From Acidobacteriota bacterium (lineage in GTDB: Bacteria > Acidobacteriota > UBA6911 > RPQK01 > JADFOI01): DNA of 6,562 bases. Shown in pieces: positions 1-5,908 of this stretch. The notes under the pieces were generated by a model. The model saw only the letters and a program-made list of their open reading frames with translations. It was not told the origin of the DNA and did no database searches. Where the stretch lies: contig JAPUKI010000246.1 of assembly GCA_027295745.1 (NCBI GenBank), positions 1 to 6,562 on the forward strand, written 5' to 3'. Position 1 is the first letter of the stretch. Each line of letters starts with the position of its first letter. The position numbers were made by a program, and so were the translations under genes.

Positions 1-2
1 CG

Positions 3-467
3 ATCTATGAGCTTTCGATATTTTTCACTCATTTCGGGAGGGACCTCTTCCGCATTAGGGTTCGAGTCATCGGGCTTGAGACGGTTGATCACTCTAAAGA
101 TAAAAACAGCTCCCGCTAAAAGCCCCACAAAAGGCATCACCCAAGCCAGCAGATTAAATCCTTCTGCCCGGGGAACCGCCAGTACCCTCATTCCGTACCT
201 GGCCTCGAAGATGGCGTGAATTTCCTCCTCTGTCCTGCCTGAACTCACTAACTCTGAGATCTCCTTCTCCAGTTGGGGTGCCACGGCACATTCGTCGCCG
301 CAGTGGTGGATGATATGAGGACATCCACACGTGCACATCAGGTTGGCGGTAATCCGCGCAACGGTCTCATCTCGGGAAAAGTCCTGCCCAAAGGTCAGGG
401 AGCCCAACAGCAGGAGCACAAGAACGGAACAGAAGGGATCCGTCGCTGCAGTAAAGAATTTATGCAT
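3..467 (-). CDS. ccmH: Cytochrome c maturation protein CcmH (3' end beyond window)
   Basis: CcmH/CycL-family thiol oxidoreductase that keeps apocytochrome c cysteines reduced and presents the protein for heme ligation on the periplasmic side. I translated it by hand: 155 residues are visible and the frame stays open to the window edge. A hydrophobic N-terminal segment (about 14-26) looks like a signal peptide. The cysteine region is LMCTCGCPH, with Cys45, Cys47 and Cys49, followed by Cys56 and Cys60. The usual family motif is LRCxxC, so this is a Cys-rich variant. The family-typical YGMRVLAVP and GFNLLAWVMPF stretches follow (91-113), then a transmembrane helix (about 106-124) and a charged tail. 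It starts 13 bp after the ccmF stop. The ATG and first nine codons (MHKFFTAAT) lie inside a fragment matching the end of repeat element A, and no clear Shine-Dalgarno is visible. The assignment is secure; the exact start is less so. Confidence 0.9.
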   Translation of the reverse strand, partial: MHKFFTAATDPFCSVLVLLLLGSLTFGQDFSRDETVARITANLMCTCGCPHIIHHCGDECAVAPQLEKEISELVSSGRTEEEIHAIFEARYGMRVLAVPRAEGFNLLAWVMPFVGLLAGAVFIFRVINRLKPDDSNPNAEEVPPEMSEKYRKLID

Positions 468-476
468 TATCCGGGC
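441..476 (+). repeat. Solitary end fragment of repeat element A at the ccmH start
   Basis: These 36 bases match 5872-5907, the right end of element A, at 34 of 36 positions in the same orientation (mismatches at 454 and 468). The shared core is GAATTTATGCAT followed, after one variable base, by ATCCGGGC. The rest of element A is absent here. The fragment spans most of the ccmF-ccmH gap and the first nine ccmH codons, so the ATGCAT of the repeat holds the ccmH start codon. It may be a remnant of a deleted copy or an end that was recruited. Confidence 0.75.
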
Positions 477-480
477 CAGC

Positions 481-2478
481 CTAAGCAGCCTTATCCCTCA
501 CCTCCTGGGCCGGTCGTCCCTTCAGAGCCACCGCCGGTCCGAGCTTCTTGTTGGGAATGAGAACGAACATCCCCCCCAAGACCATGATGCCGATTCCGAT
601 CCAGATCAGTTGAACCAGAGGATTGATAAAGACATGGAAGGTGGCCTGCTGTCCCTCCTCGTCCCACCCTGACAGAACCATGTAAAGATCCTCTTTGAGC
701 GTGGAACGAATCTTCACCTCTGTCATGGGTTGTTCACTTTTGAAATGAAAGTGCTTTTGGGGATAGATTTCGTCGATCTTCTGTCCGTCTTTAAAAATAT
801 CTATGTGAGCCGATACTACCTCCTTTTCCGGATCCACTCTGAAAGTCAGTTGCTCAAATCTCAAGGTGTAGTCACCGATAGTGAATTCCTCGCCATTGTT
901 CACCGTGAAGAGCTCCTCACTCTGGAAAAATGAGCTGCCGATGATTCCAACGAAGACCAGGACCACTCCAATATGGATGATAAACCCACCGTAACGACGC
1001 TTGTTCATTAAGGTCAGATCCCTTAAGGCGACCAGAAACCCCGAGGGTCGGATGGTCTGGCGAGCACGAGCGCCCTTATAGAACTCGTTTATCATAGTCA
1101 TGGTCACAAACCCACAGGCAGAGAAGAACAGCACTGGGATGAGATCACGAACACCTACAGCAACTACCGCCACACTGCTGAGAAAGCCCACCAGGAGAGG
1201 GGTGAGAAAGTTTCTTCGGAAATTCTTTGCTGAGGCCTTACGCCAGGCGATCAGAGGGCACACACCGGTCAATATCAGCAGGGCTAAACCCAAGGGTAGG
1301 TTCACCGCATTAAAGAAAGGCGCTGAGACGGTAATTTTCTCACCCTGTACCCATTCGGACAGAATTGGAAAAACCGTACCCCAGAAAATAGCAAAACAGA
1401 TCGACACAAACAGTAAGTTATTGAGCAGAAAGGAAGCTTCACGCGACAAGAAAGACTTCATCCGCTGCTCACTGTGCAATTCCTTCGCCCGATAAACAAT
1501 CCAAAAAACACCGACGAACGAGCTGAGGGCCAAAAAGATCACAAAATACGGTCCTACACTGGAGAGCGCAAAGGAGTGAACCGATGAGATGATCCCACTT
1601 CGAGTGATAAAAGTACCGAATATGGAAAGCTCAAAAGCCACCAAAATCAAGACAAAGTTCCAGATCCTGAGCATTCCCTTCTTTTCCGTAATCATCACCG
1701 AATGCAGGAAAGCCGTGGCAATGAGCCAGGGCATGAAGGAAGCATTTTCAACGGGGTCCCAAGCCCAGTATCCTCCCCAGCCAAGTTCTTCGTAAGCCCA
1801 CATCCCCCCCAGCGTGAACCCAAAGGTGAGAAATATCCATGCTACCAAGGTCCATCGGCGAGCAGTGCCAAGCCAGGAGGTGTCGAGCCGTCCACTGATT
1901 AAGGCCCCCATGGCAAAGGCAAAGGGGATCGTCATACCCACGTAACCCAAAAAGAGTATGGGCGGGTGGATGATCATGTAGTAATTTTGCAGCAGCGGAT
2001 TCAATCCCTGCCCATCAGCCGGTATAAACTCCAGCGTTGCAAAGGGATTGGTGGCAAAGTTCAACAGGAGCATAAAAAAACCAATGGTCCCCAGAAGAAC
2101 AGCAGCGGTGTACGGCATCAAATCGCGATTTCGATGGCGGTTCTGAACCACCACGAGAAAGGAGAAAAAGGAAAGTACAAGCGCCCACAGCAAAAGGCTT
2201 CCTTCTTGTCCTCCCCAAAAGGCTGTGAACTTGAAACGAGTAGGGATATCAGTTGCGCTGTAGTTTGCGACATACCGCACCAGAAAGTTGTCGCTTAAGA
2301 GCAGGTACCAGAGACACAGAGAAGCCACCACCAGGATGGCAAAGTGGGCAATAATGCTGTTTTCGGCGCTCCTCACGAGGGGGAGGCTCTTCCGAACACC
2401 CCCCGCGATAGCCGCCATCATCCCGTAGGCACAGACCAGGAGGGAAGCGATGAGACAATAATGGCCAAGCTCGATCAT
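481..2478 (-). CDS. ccmF: Cytochrome c heme lyase subunit CcmF
   Basis: Integral-membrane heme lyase of the Ccm (System I) pathway. It takes heme from holo-CcmE and, with CcmH, joins it covalently to apocytochrome c. The 665-residue length is normal for the family. The start MIELGHYCLI matches the typical MxPExGxxAL opening of CcmF. The tryptophan-rich WWD domain is at about 227-251 (key residues GWGGYWAWDPVEN). Candidate heme-ligand histidines are His171 (in HPPILF), His259, His301 (in SVHSFA) and His502 (in GGFIIHIG). Many transmembrane helices are evident, with a large periplasmic domain at about 520-618 before the last helix. The gene follows ccmE in the same orientation, with repeat element B1 between them. 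The element ends about 7 bp before the ATG, so any ribosome-binding site (GAAAGTGAG, just upstream) lies within the element's terminal repeat. No truncation or missing key residue was seen. Confidence 0.97.
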   Translation of the reverse strand: MIELGHYCLIASLLVCAYGMMAAIAGGVRKSLPLVRSAENSIIAHFAILVVASLCLWYLLLSDNFLVRYVANYSATDIPTRFKFTAFWGGQEGSLLLWALVLSFFSFLVVVQNRHRNRDLMPYTAAVLLGTIGFFMLLLNFATNPFATLEFIPADGQGLNPLLQNYYMIIHPPILFLGYVGMTIPFAFAMGALISGRLDTSWLGTARRWTLVAWIFLTFGFTLGGMWAYEELGWGGYWAWDPVENASFMPWLIATAFLHSVMITEKKGMLRIWNFVLILVAFELSIFGTFITRSGIISSVHSFALSSVGPYFVIFLALSSFVGVFWIVYRAKELHSEQRMKSFLSREASFLLNNLLFVSICFAIFWGTVFPILSEWVQGEKITVSAPFFNAVNLPLGLALLILTGVCPLIAWRKASAKNFRRNFLTPLLVGFLSSVAVVAVGVRDLIPVLFFSACGFVTMTMINEFYKGARARQTIRPSGFLVALRDLTLMNKRRYGGFIIHIGVVLVFVGIIGSSFFQSEELFTVNNGEEFTIGDYTLRFEQLTFRVDPEKEVVSAHIDIFKDGQKIDEIYPQKHFHFKSEQPMTEVKIRSTLKEDLYMVLSGWDEEGQQATFHVFINPLVQLIWIGIGIMVLGGMFVLIPNKKLGPAVALKGRPAQEVRDKAA

Positions 2479-2485
2479 TGTACTT

Positions 2486-2757
2486 AGTACTCACTTTCAT
2501 AAATACGGTAACGTTTGTTGGGAGCGCGACGGAGCCCAGATCGAGGCGCGACGACGAGTCGATGTCGAGACATCGGCGAGGAGGAGCAACAAAGAAATGG
2601 GCCCGTCCCGCTCCAACCCTTCGGGCGGATGGGGGTTGCGGGCGATCTCTTTGTCTCTCGTCGTCGTCGATGTCTCTGCATCGCCTTCTCCTCGCTTCGC
2701 GACCTCGCCTCGCAAGCCCCATCCGCAAACGTTACCGTATTTATGAAAGGGAGTACT
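2486..2757. mobile_element. Fold-back (MITE-like) element, family B, copy B1
   Basis: A 272-bp non-coding element between ccmE and ccmF. Its ends form a 32-bp inverted repeat (2486-2517 and 2726-2757) with 31 of 32 positions identical; the core is CATAAATACGGTAACGTTTG. Inside the ends the two arms stay partly complementary, and there are three local hairpins: 2560-2575 (CGATGTC/GACATCG), a central stem 2607-2642 (CCCGC..AACCC with GGGTTGCGGG) and 2668-2683 (CGATG/CATCG). The interior is visibly richer in CG dinucleotides than the flanking genes. The right half matches copy B2 at 98 of 120 bases by hand alignment (2623-2742 against 6050-6169). A GTACTT occurs just left of the element and again across its right end, so a target duplication is possible but not clear. 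No transposase is encoded. Overlapping open frames are by-products of the repeat. Confidence 0.85.
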
Positions 2758-2790
2758 TCTTGCCTCACCACAAAGATCACCGAGCTGGGG

Positions 2791-3228
2791 TTAGTCACTA
2801 CCCTTTCCAATAGGAATATCTTGAGGATGTTCGGGACCTAGTGCTTCGTATTTGGAAGGACATTTGGCCAGAAGAACGTTGGCATGGAATATTCCTTCCT
2901 CAGGGCGATACATTCCTTCCACCAAGACCTCGGCATTATCCTTAAAGGTGTCAGGGATGATCCCCTGATAGATCACAGGGAGCGTCCGATCACTTTCCTT
3001 CTCAAAAACCAGAAATTCGACCTGAGATTGACTGTTGTCCTTTTGAATAGTTCCAGCCTGGACATAACCACCTACGCGAATTCCTCTATTGTCCAGTTCC
3101 TGTGCCATCTCGAGAGCCTCTGACACAGTGTAATAGTAGACCATGGAATCGTTGATTCCACTGAACATCAAATAAGAGATGGCTCCCAGGATCAGCGCTC
3201 CCACTATCAGAAACTTCAGGTGAGGCAT
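2791..3228 (-). CDS. ccmE: Heme chaperone CcmE, CxxxY variant
   Basis: Periplasmic, membrane-anchored heme chaperone that receives heme from the CcmABCD complex and passes it to CcmF. It has 145 residues, a usual length. An N-terminal anchor helix (about 5-23) is followed by the OB-fold beta domain (about 30-122), with recognisable CcmE segments such as RVGGYVQAGTI (51-61), LPVIYQGIIPDTF (83-95) and VLVEGMY. The heme-attachment motif reads LLAKCPSKY: Cys123 sits where most CcmE proteins have the heme-binding His, and Tyr127 is kept. CxxxY-type CcmE is known from Desulfovibrio and archaea. The ATG is preceded by AGAAGGGAA, a good ribosome-binding site. The gene lies 105 bp downstream of atpF and upstream of ccmF, separated from ccmF by element B1. 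The family assignment is firm; heme attachment through Cys123 is inferred from the motif. Confidence 0.95.
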   Translation of the reverse strand: MPHLKFLIVGALILGAISYLMFSGINDSMVYYYTVSEALEMAQELDNRGIRVGGYVQAGTIQKDNSQSQVEFLVFEKESDRTLPVIYQGIIPDTFKDNAEVLVEGMYRPEEGIFHANVLLAKCPSKYEALGPEHPQDIPIGKGSD

Positions 3229-3333
3229 ATGATTGTTCCCTTCTTCCCGCCAAAATGGGGGCCACTCAATCTTATCAGCTAAAATTGCGCTGGAGAAGAG
3301 AAAAAGTAGATCTTGTGAAAGGGTACTGCCCCT

Positions 3334-3837
3334 TCAGGTCCGATAGGCTTCGAACTGCTTCAATGACTCTTCAATGAGGGACTGGTTGTCCTCTTTCGAG
3401 AGATTTCTCTTGATGAGCTTGGATGCCACCACCAGGGAGAGGTCGACCACATCACTTTTCAGCATAGCGATGGCCTTCTCCGTCTCCACTTGGATTTGTT
3501 TTTCGGCATCACGGAGAATCGAATCGGCCTGAGCCTTGGCATTTTGCCTGATCTCTCCCTTCAACTGCTCAGCTTCAGACCGAGTTTTGGCCAGGATGGA
3601 CTGAGCTTCCACTCTGGCTTTGGAAAGAATTTCTTTCGATTCCTGCTGAAGTCGCTGCAGCTCGTGCTTCGCCTTCTCGGCATCATCCAGAGACTGCCGG
3701 ATAATTTCCTCTCGCTTTTCCAACATGGCCAGAAGAGGTTTCCAGGCGAACCTGGCCAGTAATCCAAACAGGACCAAAAACGTGAGAATAGTCCAGAGAA
3801 ACAAACCCGGATCTGGCTGGACCAAAGGATTATCCAT
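3334..3837 (-). CDS. atpF: ATP synthase Fo subunit b
   Basis: Peripheral-stalk subunit that holds the F1 head against the a subunit. It has 167 residues, normal length. A single N-terminal transmembrane helix (about 11-31, LFLWTILTFLVLF) leads to the typical basic junction AWKPLLAMLEKRE. The rest is a long, highly charged, Ala/Gln/Glu/Lys-rich helix (about 40-140) expected to form the dimeric coiled coil, with a C-terminal section (about 130-167) that would contact delta. The start is supported by AAGGGAG seven bases before the ATG. It is the last Fo gene here. The expected next gene, atpH (delta), is absent and ccmE follows instead, so the F1 genes must be encoded elsewhere. Only one b-type gene is seen. 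Confidence 0.96.
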   Translation of the reverse strand: MDNPLVQPDPGLFLWTILTFLVLFGLLARFAWKPLLAMLEKREEIIRQSLDDAEKAKHELQRLQQESKEILSKARVEAQSILAKTRSEAEQLKGEIRQNAKAQADSILRDAEKQIQVETEKAIAMLKSDVVDLSLVVASKLIKRNLSKEDNQSLIEESLKQFEAYRT

Positions 3838-3883
3838 GACAAACTCCCTTCAAAGGCTTACTGATCGATGGAGTTGACTAGTT

Positions 3884-4108
3884 TCATTTCATCAACACAA
3901 TCAGGAGCACGAACACCTCCGCCAGAATTGCCACCCCTTCCAGCAGGAAGAGCGGCAAGTTGACGGCAGCGGTGATCTTGTCGGCCGCCGCCGGTTGACG
4001 GGCAATGCTCTCGGCCGCAGCGGCTGTGAATCTACCAATTCCCAGCCCGGCGCCAATCACAATCAACCCAAGACCAATTGCCGCACCAAAGTAATGTAGA
4101 ACTTCCAA
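3884..4108 (-). CDS. atpE: ATP synthase Fo subunit c, TTG start
   Basis: Proteolipid subunit of the rotating c-ring that carries ions through Fo. It has 74 residues in two transmembrane helices (about 7-31 and 47-72) joined by the conserved polar loop ARQP (36-39). Helix 1 has the GAGLGIG glycine pattern. Counting 18 residues from ARQP places the ion-binding carboxylate at Glu57 (LFLLEGVAIL). The positions that supply Gln and Ser/Thr in sodium-type c subunits are Ile24 and Gly58 here, which favours protons. A second acidic residue, Glu64, lies two helical turns further along helix 2 and is unusual. No ATG is available near the N-terminus. The start is TTG, with a perfect GGAGG seven bases upstream. 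Confidence 0.95.
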   Translation of the reverse strand: MEVLHYFGAAIGLGLIVIGAGLGIGRFTAAAAESIARQPAAADKITAAVNLPLFLLEGVAILAEVFVLLIVLMK

Positions 4109-4115
4109 ATCGGTA

Positions 4116-4120
4116 CCTCC
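4116..4120 (-). promoter_or_regulatory. Strong ribosome-binding site fixing the atpE TTG start
   Basis: On the minus strand GGAGG is followed by seven bases and then TTG GAA GTT, the first codons of subunit c. There is no competing ATG in frame. A strong site on the c gene fits the need for many c copies per ATP synthase. Confidence 0.7.
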
Positions 4121-4131
4121 GTTTCGTACGA

Positions 4132-5046
4132 TTAGTGATGAACATTGATCGCCATGCCAATAAACACGGCCGTCAGCAGGGTAAAGACATAGGCCTGCAC
4201 CAACACAATAATGATTTCTAATGCGGAAATGCCCACCGCCAGTGGGAGCGACACCAGCAGGCCCACACCGATACCAGCCGGAGCACTCTGAAACATTTCG
4301 CCGAAAATAAACACAAAGGAGAGGATCGCCAGGATGGCTATATGTCCCCCCATCATGTTGGCCGCCAACCGCATGGTCAGGGCAAAGGGCTTGACAATCA
4401 TCCCCATGACTTCGATCGGGATCAGAAGAAAATAGACTGGCCAGGCTAAACCAGGAGGTGCCAGATTTTTCCAGTGCTTGAAGAAACCGTGGGCTTTCGT
4501 TCCAGCCACAATGATAGCCAGAAAGGTGATGGTGGCCAGACCAGCGGTCACATTGTAATTTCCCGTGGCGGTCGCCCCTCCGTGAAGCACCCGATTGATG
4601 ATGGACTCGTGGTCCGTATGTAAAACAAAGCGATCAAGGACGCCAACAACTTCAAACAACGGAATCAAGCCGAAGGCATTGGCAGTCACAATGAAGAAAA
4701 AGAAGGTTAGAAGCAGAGGGGTCCAGGTATTCAAGAACTTCTCTCCCACATTGGGGAGAACGATCGAGTCCCGAATGAACTGGACCACTGCCTCCAGGGC
4801 ATTCATGAATCCGGAAGGCACTGGACGATCCTGCTTCAGATATCTCCGGGTAGACCAGGTGATGATGACAAATAAAAGAGTCGCCACGATCCAGAGCATC
4901 AAGACATGCTTGGTCACGGAGAAGTTGATGCCCCATAGGGTTGGCAGTTCAAAAATGGGATGATCAACTGAGCTGTTTGAAACATGTTCAATGATCACTT
5001 CTCCGGCATTAAATCCTTCAGATCCGGTCTCTTGAGCTGGGATCAT
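4132..5046 (-). CDS. atpB: ATP synthase Fo subunit a
   Basis: Membrane stator subunit that forms the two ion half-channels next to the c-ring. It has 304 residues, with an N-terminal extension (about 1-45) before the first helix. The essential arginine is Arg226 in FALTMRLAANMMGGH, equivalent to E. coli Arg210. The conserved Gln of the last helix is Gln284 in EIIIVLVQAYVFTLL. Further family marks are NTWTPLLLTFFFF (106-118), NAFGLIPL (123-130) and KPFALTMRLAANM (219-231). A hydrophilic insert around 135-165, rich in His and Gly (HTDHES, LHGGATATGNYN), lies between helices; similar inserts occur in several non-proteobacterial a subunits. The start ATG overlaps the upstream gene's TGA as ATGA and has an AGGAAGG site. 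It is followed 23 bp later by atpE. Confidence 0.97.
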   Translation of the reverse strand: MIPAQETGSEGFNAGEVIIEHVSNSSVDHPIFELPTLWGINFSVTKHVLMLWIVATLLFVIITWSTRRYLKQDRPVPSGFMNALEAVVQFIRDSIVLPNVGEKFLNTWTPLLLTFFFFIVTANAFGLIPLFEVVGVLDRFVLHTDHESIINRVLHGGATATGNYNVTAGLATITFLAIIVAGTKAHGFFKHWKNLAPPGLAWPVYFLLIPIEVMGMIVKPFALTMRLAANMMGGHIAILAILSFVFIFGEMFQSAPAGIGVGLLVSLPLAVGISALEIIIVLVQAYVFTLLTAVFIGMAINVHH

Positions 5047-5420
5047 GATGCCTTCCTCACCGCTCTTTGATCTCCCTTAAACAGAGTTTGAAAATAGAGC
5101 GCTTCAGTCAAGTGAAGGCCTGTAAAGTAGACGGTAAAACTGATTGCAAAGGGCACCGGATGGAAAGAATAAACGCCCACAATCACCGTCACGTAAACCC
5201 CGTAGAGCAGCATCTTGCCCACAAAGGCTTTGGTCAAAAGCGCGGTGAGTCTCATGGCGTCCTTTTGATAGGTTCTTTCCACCAGCACGATGGTTCCGAT
5301 CGCCAACAGCAACGGGATCAGCATTCCCAGGAAAATTTCCACCAACGCTTCCGGCACCATCCAGGAGACCAATCCCCAGGAGCCGACACACAACACAACA
5401 ATGCACCAGAGGATGTTCAT
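5043..5420 (-). CDS. atpI: ATP synthase subunit I-like membrane protein (AtpI-type)
   Basis: Small hydrophobic protein in the position of AtpI (ATP synthase protein I), which assists c-ring assembly in other bacteria. From the ATG it has 125 residues with about four transmembrane segments (roughly 2-21, 27-47, 66-86 and 88-110) and a short basic tail (FKGDQRAVRKAS). The fold and size fit the ATP-synt_I family. There is no catalytic motif, so the call rests on hydropathy and on its place between atpZ and atpB. I chose the ATG at 5420 because it overlaps the atpZ stop as ATGA. A TTG three codons upstream (5429) is possible but has no ribosome-binding site. The stop overlaps the atpB ATG in the same way, implying translational coupling of the three genes. 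Confidence 0.75.
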   Translation of the reverse strand: MNILWCIVVLCVGSWGLVSWMVPEALVEIFLGMLIPLLLAIGTIVLVERTYQKDAMRLTALLTKAFVGKMLLYGVYVTVIVGVYSFHPVPFAISFTVYFTGLHLTEALYFQTLFKGDQRAVRKAS

Positions 5421-5689
5421 CGCTTCCAAATCGCTTTCGCTATTTCGTAAAAACCAACCACCAGACCCAACATCAATCCTCCCAGCAAAAACCAGGGGTC
5501 GGTATCACGCCACTGGTCAATCAGGTAACCACCCCCACCCAACAAAAGCACAGCTCCCACCAAGGTATAACTGGCGGCGGCGGCGGGTCCCGACCTGCGA
5601 ACATTTTCTTGCAAATACTCAAAGGATTTTGCCAGAAAATGATCACGCTGACCGGCCATGTCTCCTGATTCCCTAGATCTTGACTCCAT
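5417..5689 (-). CDS. atpZ: AtpZ-type accessory subunit of F-type ATP synthase
   Basis: Small two-helix membrane protein of the AtpZ/ATPase_gene1 family, usually the first gene of an atp operon. It is associated with ATP synthase assembly and has been proposed to work with AtpI in divalent cation uptake. It has 90 residues: a charged N-terminus (1-33), helix 1 (about 36-56, ending GGGGYLIDQW), the short loop RDTDPW and helix 2 (about 66-84, LLGGLMLGLVVGFYEI). The Gly-rich helix, the Asp at 58 and the Pro at 65 match the family pattern. The start at 5689 touches the end of repeat element A and has no Shine-Dalgarno. An alternative ATG at 5659 (80 residues) has AGGAG, but only two bases before it. 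The identity is good; the start is uncertain. Confidence 0.82.
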   Translation of the reverse strand: MESRSRESGDMAGQRDHFLAKSFEYLQENVRRSGPAAAASYTLVGAVLLLGGGGYLIDQWRDTDPWFLLGGLMLGLVVGFYEIAKAIWKR

Positions 5690-5697
5690 CAGCCCGA

Positions 5698-5726
5698 ATT
5701 ATGCATAGGTTCTTGTCACGAAGCAA
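5698..5726 (-). promoter_or_regulatory. Possible sigma70-type promoter of the Fo operon, inside element A
   Basis: On the minus strand TTGCTT (5721-5726) and CATAAT (5698-5703) are 17 bases apart and point at atpZ. The -10 box differs from TATAAT at one position; the -35 box matches TTGACA only in its first three bases. Initiation would fall near 5691, giving an almost leaderless message for the 5689 start or a short leader for the 5659 start. All the DNA between gctB and atpZ is repeat sequence, so a promoter for atpZ, if there is a local one, must lie in the repeats. Inferred from sequence match only. Confidence 0.35.
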
Positions 5727-5791
5727 CGAAAGCGCCGACCTGAGTGCGTTGCGCCACGCGTGACCCGCAAGCGGGTGCCCAGGCCCCCGCA

Positions 5792-5811
5792 AACGTACTC
5801 TTGAGTACGTT
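5792..5811. repeat. Central inverted repeat (hairpin apex) of element A
   Basis: AACGTACTC, a TT spacer and GAGTACGTT form a perfect nine-base inverted repeat at the centre of the element. It is the tip of the long imperfect stem made by the two arms. There is no following T-run, so it is not a standard terminator. Confidence 0.8.
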
Positions 5812-5908
5812 GAGGAGGCCGAGGGGTACCCGCGCTTGCGGGTCGCGCAACACAGTCAGGGCGGATGATTTCGTCGCTGCAGTACAGAATTTATGCATAA
5901 TCCGGGCT

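Noticed and set aside
1100..1495. Plus-strand open frames of 100-130 codons opposite ccmF, atpB and atpI
   Set aside because: They lie antisense to genes with clear family motifs, have no ribosome-binding site or family features, and are shadow frames.
2484..2810. Arg-rich open frames on both strands across B1, similar to part of the frame 5716-6183 over B2 and A
   Set aside because: The minus-strand frames look alike (TFA.GACE.RSRSE, HRRRR, PATPI.PKG) only because they share repeat DNA. The right halves are about 82% identical in DNA, but the proteins agree at roughly half their residues or fewer, so changes are not biased to silent positions. The composition is also unlike the real genes.
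3229..3333. A dedicated ccmE promoter in the atpF-ccmE spacer
   Set aside because: Only partial boxes were seen (for example TAAGAT without a -35 at the right distance). The spacer shows no convincing signal apart from the ccmE ribosome-binding site.
3318..3334. Small hairpin AAGGG/CCCTT at the atpF stop as a terminator
   Set aside because: The stem is only five bases with a six-base loop and no T-run directly after it on the minus strand. It is too weak to call.
5043..5429. TTG at 5429 as the atpI start
   Set aside because: It has no ribosome-binding site, while the ATG at 5420 forms the ATGA overlap with the atpZ stop seen again at the next junction.
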